NCBI RefSeq assembly: GCF_003097315.1
Contig: NZ_QDDL01000003.1
Span: 310,001-374,000 of the forward strand
Direction: 5' to 3'
DNA: 64,000 nt
Source of the DNA: Pelagibaculum spongiae
Lineage (GTDB): Bacteria; Pseudomonadota; Gammaproteobacteria; Enterobacterales; Pelagibaculaceae
Shown here: piece after piece, positions 1 through 8,880 of the stretch
Numbering within the stretch: the first letter of the stretch is position 1
Layout of the letters: each line of letters begins with the position of its first letter
Notes under the pieces: model-generated
What the model was told of the DNA's origin: nothing
Database searches by the model: none
What the model saw: only the letters and a program-made list of their open reading frames with translations
Made by a program: the position numbers and the translations under genes

Positions 1-1195
1 GGCGAACATCATAGGCTTCCATCATTTCATGGGTGGCCTTTTTAATCGTTTCTGGGTTCAGCAACGGTGTGCCGTACTCATCACGATCTTCATATCCTAA
101 GATTGCATTTTCTTGAGCAACAAAGGTTTTAACCAAACCTTGTTTTAAACGATCTTCAGGCACGTGCCCCATTGCAATGTGGCGCATCATACGTGAGTCA
201 CGCAGATCTGACGGCGTAAAGGTATGCGTTTGTCCCATGGTATTGATTACCATGACACCCTCTTGAGGAGTAATCGCACCAGACAACACTTTTAACAACT
301 CAGATTGGCCATTACCCGAGACACCGGCAACGCCCAAAATCTCACCTGCTTTCAATTCAAAGCTAATGTCTTTTAACAGCTTCACCTTACGATCATCGTA
401 AAAACTGACATTATTGAGCTTCAGCTTTACATCGCTTGGATTGGCTTCACCTTTATCTACTTCCAACAGAACCTTACGGCCAACCATTAACTCAGCTAGT
501 TCTTCTGTCGAAGTCTTCACAGTTTCGCGGTGAGCCACGATAGTGCCACGACGCATGACCGAAACCGCATCGGTGATCGCCATAATTTCTTTCAGTTTGT
601 GGGTGATTAAAAGAATCGTCACACCCTGCTCACGCAATGTATTGAGAATGGCAAATAGCTGATCGGCTTCCTGAGGTGTTAATACACCTGTCGGCTCATC
701 TAAAATCAGAATTTTCGCACCACGATACAATGCTTTGAGAATTTCTACTCGCTGCTGCAAACCAACTGGTAGTTCACCAACAATGGCATCCGGATCGATA
801 TCCAGCCCATATTTCTTTTCAATTTCTTTCAGTGCAGTTCGTGCGGTATCCGTGCAGCTGTCTAATAATGCTCCACCTTCCGCACCCAACATCACGTTTT
901 CCAAAACGGTAAAGGTTTCCACCAACATAAAGTGCTGGTGAACCATGCCGATACCTTTGGCAATCGCTTGTTGAGAATTTCTGATATCAACTTTATTGCC
1001 CGCCATCAGCATATCGCCGCTGTCAGCCGTATAAAAACCATAAAGAATGGACATCAGGGTCGATTTACCCGCACCATTTTCACCGATAATTCCGTGAACG
1101 GTCGCAGGCATCACTTTAAGATCAATATCTTTATTGGCCCAGACAGGACCAAAACGCTTATTGATTTTCTGCAGTTCTATCGCAGGATTCGTCAT
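1..1195 (-). CDS. ABC transporter ATP-binding protein of a BMP-type (nucleoside-like) importer, 3'-truncated by the window edge
   Basis: Reading leftward from an ATG at 1195, 398 codons are visible and no stop is reached before base 1. The first nucleotide-binding domain has a clear Walker A (GENGAGKST, near residue 40). A second ATPase domain follows, with a degenerate P-loop (GVSGNGQSE) near positions 300-340, as usual for the tandem-ATPase sugar/nucleoside importers of the RbsA/NupO type (about 500 residues). It lies 187 bp downstream of a BMP-family binding protein on the same strand, which points to purine or pyrimidine nucleoside uptake rather than sugar uptake. The membrane permeases are expected beyond the left edge. 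The ATPase and its class are certain; the nucleoside substrate is inferred from the neighbour. Confidence 0.9.
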   Translation of the reverse strand, partial: MTNPAIELQKINKRFGPVWANKDIDLKVMPATVHGIIGENGAGKSTLMSILYGFYTADSGDMLMAGNKVDIRNSQQAIAKGIGMVHQHFMLVETFTVLENVMLGAEGGALLDSCTDTARTALKEIEKKYGLDIDPDAIVGELPVGLQQRVEILKALYRGAKILILDEPTGVLTPQEADQLFAILNTLREQGVTILLITHKLKEIMAITDAVSVMRRGTIVAHRETVKTSTEELAELMVGRKVLLEVDKGEANPSDVKLKLNNVSFYDDRKVKLLKDISFELKAGEILGVAGVSGNGQSELLKVLSGAITPQEGVMVINTMGQTHTFTPSDLRDSRMMRHIAMGHVPEDRLKQGLVKTFVAQENAILGYEDRDEYGTPLLNPETIKKATHEMMEAYDVR

Positions 1196-1382
1196 GGAGG
1201 GGCGCTCCACTATCAGCCGGATTAATAACAGGTGTCAGAAACAATAAAAAAGTTGTCGATTCAGCCTGATAGTTAAGCACTGAGTCTTCAACTTGAATTA
1301 CCAACGTCGTATCTAACTTATACTCACCCGGCTCAGGCTTATTACCAGGCCGGGCAAGCGATTTATCTTGATCGATCCAAGA

Positions 1383-2378
1383 TTAGTACGTGCAAGACTG
1401 GGTAGTATTCCAATCGTGAACTTTGATCTTACCTGAGATGATTTCTTGGCGCAGCTTATCTAGCTTGCCTTGCATCTCTGGAGAGATTAATGGACGGTTG
1501 TTCTCGTCTAATGCCCAACCCACACCTTCCTGAGCCAGACCCAGAACTTGCAGACCAGGAGTGAACTTGCCCGTTTGAACATCTTCAAATGCAGTACGAA
1601 CTGCAACGTCAACACGCTTAACCATAGAAGTCAGCATGGTACCTGGATGGATATGATTCTGGTTAGAGTCAACACCGATAGCGAACTTACCGCTATCTTT
1701 AGCTGCCTGGTAAACACCAACACCCGTTCCGCCTGCCGCTGCATAAACTACGTCAACGCCTTGGTCGAACTGAGATTTAGCCAGCTCACCACCCTTAGTT
1801 GGGTTGTTCCATGCTGCTGGAGTAGTACCAGTCATATTCTGCAGAACTTTAGTGTCCTTAGAAATATACTTGGCACCTTGCTCGTAACCACAAGCAAACT
1901 TCTTGATCAGAGGAATAGCCATACCACCAACGAAGCCAACTGAATGAGATTCAGACTTCATTGCTGCTAATGCACCTACCAAGAAGGAACCTTCCTGCTC
2001 TTTGAAGACTACCGAACGAACGTTTGGCAGATCAACTACTGAGTCGATGATAACAAACTTAGTGTTAGGGAACTTCTTAGCAACTTTTTCAACAACAGGC
2101 GCTTGTTGGAAACCAACTGCAACGATTGGGCTAAAGCCACGCTGCGCCATGCGCAACATTGCTTGCTCACGCTGAGCTTCGTTGGTGATTTCGAATTCGC
2201 CGTAGCTAATGCCAGTGGCTTTTTTGAATTCTTCCGCACCAGCATATGCTGCTTGGTTGAACGACTTATCAAACTTGCCGCCCATATCGAATATTACTGA
2301 TGGCTTATATGCGGCCATCGCGCTGGATGCAGCCAGCGTCAGAGCAATAGCTGTTGCTAATTTGGTCATCTTACGCAT
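1383..2378 (-). CDS. BMP family ABC transporter substrate-binding protein
   Basis: 331 residues with a classical signal peptide (MRKMTKLATAIALTLAASSAMA) that ends in an AMA signal-peptidase-I site. There is no lipobox, so the product is probably a free periplasmic protein. The mature part begins KPSVIFDMGGKFDKSFN and contains the BMP/PnrA landmarks: a G-DKSFN motif near the N-terminus, central VVYAAAGGTGVGV, and AIGVDSNQNH near the ligand-binding hinge. This family binds nucleosides or other small ligands and delivers them to an ABC importer. The ATPase gene lies directly downstream. A strong ribosome site (AAGGGGGAG) precedes the ATG. The long upstream region contains several inverted repeats on the transcribed strand (see regulatory entry). 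Family is certain; ligand is not. Confidence 0.92.
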   Translation of the reverse strand: MRKMTKLATAIALTLAASSAMAAYKPSVIFDMGGKFDKSFNQAAYAGAEEFKKATGISYGEFEITNEAQREQAMLRMAQRGFSPIVAVGFQQAPVVEKVAKKFPNTKFVIIDSVVDLPNVRSVVFKEQEGSFLVGALAAMKSESHSVGFVGGMAIPLIKKFACGYEQGAKYISKDTKVLQNMTGTTPAAWNNPTKGGELAKSQFDQGVDVVYAAAGGTGVGVYQAAKDSGKFAIGVDSNQNHIHPGTMLTSMVKRVDVAVRTAFEDVQTGKFTPGLQVLGLAQEGVGWALDENNRPLISPEMQGKLDKLRQEIISGKIKVHDWNTTQSCTY

Positions 2379-2434
2379 TTAATTAACTCCCCCTTAGATA
2401 AGCACAGCACATCGTAAACCGGAACCTCTCCGCC

Positions 2435-2605
2435 CTAACTCAGAAACAAAGCGTCCTTAGACCACTCTAAATTTTATGGCCACAGTTGCCTGTTGGAAAT
2501 TTCTACTGAGTTAGTAGGTCTGCGTCGAGAATTCCTCGAGCCCACGTTGTACAAGTCACGCTCATCATCTTGATTTTTCCTCTCTCGTGCAACCGAAAAG
2601 AGAGG
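2435..2605 (-). promoter_or_regulatory. candidate structured 5' leader of the BMP-transporter operon
   Basis: On the strand transcribed into the BMP gene, three inverted repeats lie upstream of the ATG: CTAACTCAG (2435-2443) with CTGAGTTAG (2506-2514) enclosing about 60 nt; TCGAG/CTCGA at 2525-2539; and CCTCTCT/AGAGAGG at 2579-2605. Inside the large stem there is a smaller GGC...GCC hairpin. I could not match it to a purine, TPP, SAM, guanidine or cobalamin riboswitch by eye. The rest of 2606-3083, between the BMP leader and the phosphonate-type operon end, shows no gene or other signal. Confidence 0.35.
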
Positions 2606-3083
2606 GTATATTTCGTAACTGAACTCAAAGAATTTAGTTTATTGCTCAAGGTCAAGGATTCAGCCTCTAACAGCAGCATGTCACAGTTATTTACCCAACA
2701 ACTTACATTTTTTGACCTGCTGAATTATTCGGCTTAACCGCTGAAAGTGACAAACCTATCGATAAGCTAGATCCCACAAGGCTTATGCATCTTATATCGC
2801 TAGCATTTCTTGTCCGACAACCTACCATCTACTGATCAGAAACCATTAGTTTGACTAACATTGAGCAAACTACCCACCTCATTGATTCAACAGCAAAACT
2901 CTGACTTTAAAACATCATCACTCAAAAAAATGTTCATTTACTTCAAAAGAAAAGCCAGCATTTTACTAGCCATCAAAACGCAGCTACATCAAGGTTTAAC
3001 CTACACCTAAGCCACCTTTGAACTACCGGCAAATGTCACTCATTCAAAAACGGTCAAAACGAAAGGGTGGCATTTAGAGCAAG

Positions 3084-4619
3084 TTAGCCAAGGCGACTTC
3101 GAACGCGGCGAGAAAACTGATCTACCAGCAAATTGAGTAACGCTGAAATAAAAACCAACAAAAATGCACGATCAAGTCGAAATTCTTCGAACGCCGAATC
3201 AATATAAAAACCTAGCGTAGGAATGCCGATAACGCCTAATACCGCTGTTTCCCGCATAATCACTTCCCATCGATAAAATAGGAAAGCCAGAAAACTACCG
3301 TAAAGCCTTGGCAATACCTCATAAAAATACAGGTAACCACCTCGAGAAGCATCGTCTCTTAAATGTAAACCTTCACTGTAACGCGCCACCATATAGGCAA
3401 TAACCGCACCATTATGAATCGCTAGCGCTAATAAACCGGGAAGTAAAGAAGGTCCAAAAACAATTAGCAATACAAACGCAAGCAAAAACTCCGGCAAACT
3501 GCGCACTATTAATAGTAACAAGCGACTTAACCAGAGTTTTTTACCGCTGTTTAGATTGTCCGCTACCAACGGAAAAGCTATCAGGCCAATCGAACCACTG
3601 AACACCATCGCTAGAAAGCCGACTTGCAGATTGTTCAGAACACCGTCGCTAATTTGCGGCAACAATGAAATCAACCAGTCGAGCAATGCTTGCGGCCAGC
3701 CATCTACCCAGCCATTTTTTAACGGTGCCGGCACGATGTCTTGTGAAACAAAGCGCCATAAAAAGCGCAACTGAAAATGATGTTCCCAGGAAATGGTAAA
3801 GCTACTGACCACCACCGCAAGCAACCAACTCCAGCCGCGCAGCCACCAGCGCAAGCTACCTGCCAATAAAACAAACAGGTAAAGCACCGCAGCAGCTGTC
3901 GAATAATCGCCATGACTCAGTGCTGTTTCCAAATGAAAGCCCAACGTTGGCAGCCCGATAAAACCGAGTATTGCACTGGCTCGCAGGGCACATTCAGTGC
4001 GATACAGTATGTAGCTCTTCATTTGCTGACAAACTAATGGCACCTTGGCATATAACTGCGCCGCCAGACCATGGGAGCTTGCCAGTGCATTTAATGGTTG
4101 ATTCGACGCATGCTCAATTTGTTCGGCAAACACCTTGGCGAAAGTACAGCTATAAGGAATAGCGATTGCCAGCAAACCGGCAGGAGATGACAACCCAAAA
4201 ATCTGAATTAGGATAAGCCCCCAAAACAACTCATGAACTGAACGAGTTAGGGCGCAAATCGTGCGAAGCAGTGCTGACTGCGGATAATAAAGCGCCAGCA
4301 AAAAGCCCAACAACAAGCCACCAGCAACACCCAATATGGCAAATGCCAAGGTGGTAAGAATAGAAAAACCTAGCTGATCAATCTGGCTAAAATCTGGTGT
4401 AACGACACCAATTAGCATTCGTTGCAGTTCAAACCAAGGGTCAGAGTGAATCACGGTCAAATCAGAAACAAAAACCAATGCCACAGCAAGCGCCAGCAAA
4501 AGCAGCGATAACTTTTTGTAATTTGCCGCGGTGGTTATTCCATTCGATAAACTAAAAGATTTTGGCAACTTTATATTGCTAGATGAAAACGGGCCTTTAG
4601 CGCCGGGCATAAACCGCAT
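3084..4619 (-). CDS. phnE: phosphonate-type ABC transporter permease, two fused PhnE domains
   Basis: 511 residues with about a dozen hydrophobic segments, roughly twice the size of a single PhnE. Two consecutive BPD_transp_1 domains are visible. Each ends in a similar loop that contacts the ATPase: ASAILGFIGLPTLGF in the first half (about residues 214-228) and TAVLGVIGIPTLGF in the second (about 460-473). The protein is therefore an internal duplication that supplies both membrane halves in one chain, so no second permease gene is needed. The start overlaps the upstream ATPase gene by 23 bp, so the two are translationally coupled. The substrate may be a phosphonate, phosphite or related oxyanion. 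No C-P lyase, phosphonatase or phosphite dehydrogenase gene is nearby. Confidence 0.85.
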   Translation of the reverse strand: MRFMPGAKGPFSSSNIKLPKSFSLSNGITTAANYKKLSLLLLALAVALVFVSDLTVIHSDPWFELQRMLIGVVTPDFSQIDQLGFSILTTLAFAILGVAGGLLLGFLLALYYPQSALLRTICALTRSVHELFWGLILIQIFGLSSPAGLLAIAIPYSCTFAKVFAEQIEHASNQPLNALASSHGLAAQLYAKVPLVCQQMKSYILYRTECALRASAILGFIGLPTLGFHLETALSHGDYSTAAAVLYLFVLLAGSLRWWLRGWSWLLAVVVSSFTISWEHHFQLRFLWRFVSQDIVPAPLKNGWVDGWPQALLDWLISLLPQISDGVLNNLQVGFLAMVFSGSIGLIAFPLVADNLNSGKKLWLSRLLLLIVRSLPEFLLAFVLLIVFGPSLLPGLLALAIHNGAVIAYMVARYSEGLHLRDDASRGGYLYFYEVLPRLYGSFLAFLFYRWEVIMRETAVLGVIGIPTLGFYIDSAFEEFRLDRAFLLVFISALLNLLVDQFSRRVRSRLG

Positions 4620-5253
4620 CCAGATCGGCTCGTGTTAGCTGTGAAGCAGGAGCGTCTAAAACAATCTGCTGTTGACCCAGTGCAATCACTCGATCAAAGC
4701 ACGCTAATGCCAAATCTCGATCATGCAATGCAACCACACTGGTTTGATGGCGCTGATTTATCAGTTGCAGCATTTTTTTACCCTGCACTGGATCAAGTGC
4801 AGAAACCGGCTCATCACCCAAAAAAACCGCTGCTTGACGAAACAGCGCACGCGCTAAAGCTACTCGCTGCTGCTGTCCGCCTGAGAGACGATCAATTGAA
4901 ATCATCAGTTTTTCCGACAATCCCAACTCGACTAATAACTGCTCAATTATTTGCTTTTCACTGGCCAGCGGTACGATCAAGTTACGCACCGCCTGAAACA
5001 GCGAATACTGTTCCAGACGACCCATAAAGATATTATGAAAAGCTGATAACGGCGGAACTAGGCCATGGTGCTGTGGACACCATGCCAGCTGTTCAGCTGC
5101 TAATTGCTGACGCAAATAATTCAGCAAACTGGATTTGCCACAGCCACTCTCACCAACCAAGGCAACTTTTTCGCCCGGTCTAATCTCAAACGAAATATCG
5201 GTTAATACCGATAAATCGTCATAATGAATGCTGACTGACTGCAGCTGAAACAT
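4597..5253 (-). CDS. phnC: phosphonate-type ABC transporter ATP-binding protein
   Basis: 218 residues, short for PhnC (about 260). Walker A is GESGCGKSS (residues 34-42), the signature is LSGGQQQR, and Walker B reads AVFLGDEPVSALD, followed by the H-loop in VVALHDRDLA. All ATPase motifs are intact. It sits between the binding-protein and permease genes. Its ATG shares one base with the stop of the upstream phnD-like gene, and its 3' end overlaps the permease gene by 23 bp, so the three genes form one tight operon. The substrate class is inferred from the PhnD and PhnE partners. Confidence 0.88.
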   Translation of the reverse strand: MFQLQSVSIHYDDLSVLTDISFEIRPGEKVALVGESGCGKSSLLNYLRQQLAAEQLAWCPQHHGLVPPLSAFHNIFMGRLEQYSLFQAVRNLIVPLASEKQIIEQLLVELGLSEKLMISIDRLSGGQQQRVALARALFRQAAVFLGDEPVSALDPVQGKKMLQLINQRHQTSVVALHDRDLALACFDRVIALGQQQIVLDAPASQLTRADLDAVYARR

Positions 5254-6116
5254 TAATCGATTAGACCAATGTTCTTTGCCGTATCCAAAATGGGTTGGTA
5301 GTCGGAATTATCTGCCTTGATGAACCCGCTGCGTGGAAAGCTTTCCAGAATTTCAGGCTGCTTAATGTTCAGCAAAACCTGCTGTAATTTGTCAGTAAAG
5401 CCTTTACCCCAACGCTGTTCGATATCACCTCGAACACTCCATTGGTAATCAGGGTACGCCGGTGTTTTCCAGATCACATCAACTTTACTGGTATCGATTT
5501 TTCCTTCAGCCAGTTCACGCTGCCACACCTTAAAATTAACCGCACCTGCTTGATAAGCCCCAGCTTGAACCAATGCAATAGTACGACTGTGGTCACCACT
5601 AAAACCAACTCGTGAGAACACCTTCTCTGGAGCTTGATTGAACTGCTGACGCACATAATACTCAGGCATCAAACGGCCTGAAGTAGAGCCTTTAGAACCG
5701 AAAGTGAAACGTAGGCCGCGTAATTTTTCAGACAAGTTAGCTGAAGCATCAATTTCTGTTTGCTTATTGGCGATAAACCAAGTCTCAAACGCCTGATCTT
5801 CTACACCCTGAGCAATCGCAACTGAGCCAGGTACCAACTGACGCGCACGAACACCTGACAAACCACCGAACCATGCTAGTTGGACTTGGTCGTTACGGAA
5901 TGCACTGACAGCAGCTGCGTATGACTTAACCGGAATGTAGCGAACTTCAACACCTAGCTGCTCAGACAAATACTCTGCTACCTTGCCAAAGCGCTTTTGC
6001 AACTGCTGCTCATCCTGATCAGGAATCGCGGTAAAGGTAAATACCTCAGCGGAAACCTGCAGCGGAAACCAACTAAGCAAGATTGAAAACAACGTGTACT
6101 GCAACAATTTTTTCAT
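5253..6116 (-). CDS. phnD: phosphonate/phosphite-type periplasmic substrate-binding protein
   Basis: 287 residues with a signal peptide (MKKLLQYTLFSILLSWFP..VSA). The mature protein begins EVFTFTAIPDQDEQQL and carries PhnD-family landmarks: Y-L-S-x-x-L-G-V-x-V-R-Y-I-P, the QLAWFGGLSGVRAR segment, and FTFGSKGSTSGRLMP, which in PhnD/PtxB binds the phosphorus oxyanion. It is the first gene of a three-gene importer operon. Related proteins bind phosphonates, phosphite or hypophosphite; the sequence alone does not decide which. The ATG is followed directly by the lysine-rich n-region of the signal peptide. Confidence 0.88.
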   Translation of the reverse strand: MKKLLQYTLFSILLSWFPLQVSAEVFTFTAIPDQDEQQLQKRFGKVAEYLSEQLGVEVRYIPVKSYAAAVSAFRNDQVQLAWFGGLSGVRARQLVPGSVAIAQGVEDQAFETWFIANKQTEIDASANLSEKLRGLRFTFGSKGSTSGRLMPEYYVRQQFNQAPEKVFSRVGFSGDHSRTIALVQAGAYQAGAVNFKVWQRELAEGKIDTSKVDVIWKTPAYPDYQWSVRGDIEQRWGKGFTDKLQQVLLNIKQPEILESFPRSGFIKADNSDYQPILDTAKNIGLID

Positions 6117-6330
6117 GATTTCTTCTGGAATGTTTTATGGAATGAGTGCTTTTTATCAGAAAGTTACAACAAAGAAAACTGATCAAGTCACGACAGTATT
6201 CATTGATAAAACGCAAGGAAATGTTGGTTATAACCAAACAGTTAGTTAGATACTTCTGATATGACTGATTTAACTACCCGTTACGCGATTGGCTTGACAA
6301 AATTAAGGCTAGTCAACTGAGTAAACCCCG

Positions 6331-6768
6331 CTAAAAATGATCAATCTTTATTTGACCATCATCAGTAATGGTTACCGTCTGAGGTTGATGAAAACGACCT
6401 TGTAGAAATACCTGTTTGGTGCCGTCAGAAAGAACTTGTTCTTCTAGCCCTTGGTCATCTTGGCGCATTGACTGAATCAGTGCTTCAGATAATTCAAGTG
6501 GTTTGCCATTCAATTTTATTGCTTGATTTAAAACATCCGCAGGCAATTGACGGGTATTCAAGTTTGGCAATCCAGACGCTTTGGACTGCCCTTGATTGGC
6601 AACCACTTCATTGGTGTAACTGTTTTGCTTAGATGATTGCTGCTCCAAAACTCTAGTTTTAACACTATCAGTAATAGCCACTGGCTCTGAGGAAACATTC
6701 ATCATCACCACTATCCCAATGCCACCTACTAAAACTAACAAACCACTAAGGGTATAAATCCACTTCAT
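6331..6768 (-). CDS. hypothetical membrane-anchored protein
   Basis: About 145 residues. One N-terminal transmembrane helix (WIYTLSGLLVLVGGIGIVVMM) is followed by a hydrophilic, probably periplasmic domain without recognised motifs. The C-terminus is basic-acidic mixed (VTITDDGQIKIDHF). An alternative ATG lies five codons upstream at 6783, but the internal ATG at 6768 has AGG seven bases in front of it and gives a normal start to the membrane helix. It stands alone between the phnDCE operon (same strand, 214 bp away) and the divergent avtA gene. I do not recognise the family. Confidence 0.6.
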   Translation of the reverse strand: MKWIYTLSGLLVLVGGIGIVVMMNVSSEPVAITDSVKTRVLEQQSSKQNSYTNEVVANQGQSKASGLPNLNTRQLPADVLNQAIKLNGKPLELSEALIQSMRQDDQGLEEQVLSDGTKQVFLQGRFHQPQTVTITDDGQIKIDHF

Positions 6769-7040
6769 TGCATAACCTGCCATTTAAGTTTCTATTTAGA
6801 GCTTGGTTGATCTGCTTTCACCGCACCATTGAATGGTGCTATTCCGCGCGCCAGATCACAGCCGTTTGAACAAACCACAGTAGATATCTGCTTACAAATA
6901 TTCATAACTTCTACTGCAATTCATTTGATTTAATAACAATTTAATCAGCAAGGATATTTACTGCTGGCGAAATAGCCGCCGCCTCTTCTATAATGGATGA
7001 CCCGTTATTTCAAACATTGCTTCGGCTCACATAAACCACC

Positions 7041-8321
7041 ATGCAGTTTTCTAAATTTGGTGAAAAATTCACCGGCAATTCCGGAATTCTCTCCCTAATG
7101 GATGATCTTGGCCGAGCACTGGCAGCATCTGGAGAAAATACAGTGATGATGGGCGGTGGTAATCCAGCGCACATTCCCGAAGTAGAGCAAATTTTGCAGC
7201 AAAGAATGCTGGAAATAGCACAAGACCCGGCACTGCTACGTCGGCTAATTGGCATCTACGATCCACCTCAAGGCGAGTCAGAATTCATCGTTGAGCTGGC
7301 AAAAATGCTCAAGCAGCAATTTGGCTGGCAGGTTGGCCCAGAAAACATTGCACTCACCAACGGTAGTCAGTCAGCCTTTTTTGTACTGTTCAACCTGTTT
7401 GGCGGCCAATTCTCCGATGGCAGCTTTAAGCAGATTCAATTCCCACTGGCTCCGGAATATATCGGCTATGCCGACACCGGCTTGGACCATGAAATTTTCA
7501 AGTCCACCTTGCCAGAAATCGAAATGCTCGAAGCGCCCTTCTACAAATATCATGTCGATTTCAATCGGCTGCATATTGGAGAAAATACTGGAGCAATTTG
7601 CGTTTCTCGACCGACCAATCCAACCGGTAATGTGATTACCGATGAAGAATTGGCGCACTTAGACCAACTAGCACGAGACAACGACATTCCGTTAATTCTG
7701 GATAATGCCTATGGCTTACCTTTCCCAGGATTAATTTATACCGATGCCAAACCTTTTTGGAATGACAATACGATTTTATGCCTGAGCCTTTCCAAGCTTG
7801 GGCTACCGGCCACTCGAACTGGCATAGTCGTTGCCAAACCAGAAGTGATTAAGGCAATCAGTTCAGTGACCGCGATTCAGAATTTATCGCCTAGTAGCTT
7901 GGGCAGTTTGTTAACTCTAGAAATGGTCAAAAATGGCCAGCTGATGAATTTATGCCAAGATGTGATTCGCCCCTGGTATCAGAAGCACGCTCAATTTGCA
8001 GTCTCTACTTTTATCGAAAATATGGCTAAAGCAGGCGACTATCCCTATAAAATCCACAAACCAGAAGGTGCAATGTTCCTTTGGTTGTGGTTCCCGGATT
8101 TACCCATTAGTAGCCTTGAACTTTACAACCGCTTAAAAGCCAGAGAAGTACTGGTGGTTTCTGGCCATTATTTCTTCCCGGGGTTAACTGGCGAAGTAGA
8201 AGATAAATGGCAGCACCGCGATGAATGCATCCGCATTAATTACGCCAGAGATGAAAACGAACTAAAGCGCGGCTTAGCAATTATTGCTGAAGAGATCGCT
8301 AAAGCTTGGCAAGAAAAATAA
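7041..8321 (+). CDS. avtA: valine-pyruvate aminotransferase
   Basis: 426 residues, full length for AvtA. The fold-type I aminotransferase catalyses reversible amino transfer between valine and pyruvate, giving 2-ketoisovalerate and alanine, with pyridoxal phosphate as cofactor. The N-terminus (MQFSKFGEKFTGNSGI) and MGGGNPAHIPEVE are typical of AvtA. SRPTNPTGNV is the substrate/PLP-binding segment, ILDNAYG carries the PLP-ring Asp/Tyr, and SLSKLGLPATRTG holds the Schiff-base lysine (Lys252). No strong ribosome-binding site is visible before the ATG. The gene is monocistronic and ends at an intrinsic terminator. Confidence 0.93.
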   Translation: MQFSKFGEKFTGNSGILSLMDDLGRALAASGENTVMMGGGNPAHIPEVEQILQQRMLEIAQDPALLRRLIGIYDPPQGESEFIVELAKMLKQQFGWQVGPENIALTNGSQSAFFVLFNLFGGQFSDGSFKQIQFPLAPEYIGYADTGLDHEIFKSTLPEIEMLEAPFYKYHVDFNRLHIGENTGAICVSRPTNPTGNVITDEELAHLDQLARDNDIPLILDNAYGLPFPGLIYTDAKPFWNDNTILCLSLSKLGLPATRTGIVVAKPEVIKAISSVTAIQNLSPSSLGSLLTLEMVKNGQLMNLCQDVIRPWYQKHAQFAVSTFIENMAKAGDYPYKIHKPEGAMFLWLWFPDLPISSLELYNRLKAREVLVVSGHYFFPGLTGEVEDKWQHRDECIRINYARDENELKRGLAIIAEEIAKAWQEK

Positions 8322-8347
8322 AACACACTAAAAAATGATTTAACTAC

Positions 8348-8371
8348 AAGGCCGATATTTCGGCCTTTTTA
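8348..8371 (+). terminator. rho-independent terminator of avtA
   Basis: An 8-bp stem AAGGCCGA / TCGGCCTT with a four-base loop is followed by a run of T, 26 bases after the avtA stop. The stretch 8372-8618 beyond it shows no gene. Confidence 0.9.
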
Positions 8372-8618
8372 ATGCAACCAGAATCTTTAGTGACAAGGAT
8401 AATCGGGAGCATTTCCACACAGAACAGAGTGCGTTATTTCATTGCTGAATTCGAAGTTACATTTTATATGAAAACAACATGGCGAGACATAGTCAAAATT
8501 AAAAGACCTTCGCCGTTATTATTTTCAGGCAAACCTTGCTAGGATTTGTTTAGGGAAAATCAGCTGATTTGGTGTGATGCATTGAATAATTACTAGTTTT
8601 AAAATAATACTAAGATAA

Positions 8619-8744
8619 TTAATTATCGTCTTCTACAGATTCATCACTTTCCAAATCAGAGTGATCGTAAGTAATTACTATATCTTACATTGCATCTACC
8701 CATCGTGCATCTATTTCCACTTGTGTTTTTATCTGCCTTCCTGA
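8619..8744 (-). pseudogene. decayed 3' relic of a paralogue of the 8881-9543 gene
   Basis: Translated leftward from 8744, this stretch reads IKTQVEIDARWVDAM, then a stop codon, then DIVITYDHSDLESD. It aligns with IARRFKDIESQWADGM-Y-DIVIVFDKEDEI, the C-terminal 40 residues of the adjacent 220-residue protein. A TAA stands where the intact gene has Tyr. Only the C-terminal end survives; nothing upstream (8745-8880) is recognisable. It indicates an old tandem duplication of this gene family. Confidence 0.75.
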
Positions 8745-8880
8745 AAAAACATCATTTAAAAAAGCATCCGACCCCTTTTTCAGCTCAAAAAAAATCACAA
8801 AATATTAGATACTTAGCCTTCGATTCCATCTTCAACTATCGTTCATTAATCTTAACTAAAACAACTTTTTTTAATAATAA

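Noticed and set aside
2379-2600. Purine riboswitch upstream of the nucleoside-type importer
   Set aside because: The conserved loop-loop and three-way-junction bases are not found on the transcribed strand.
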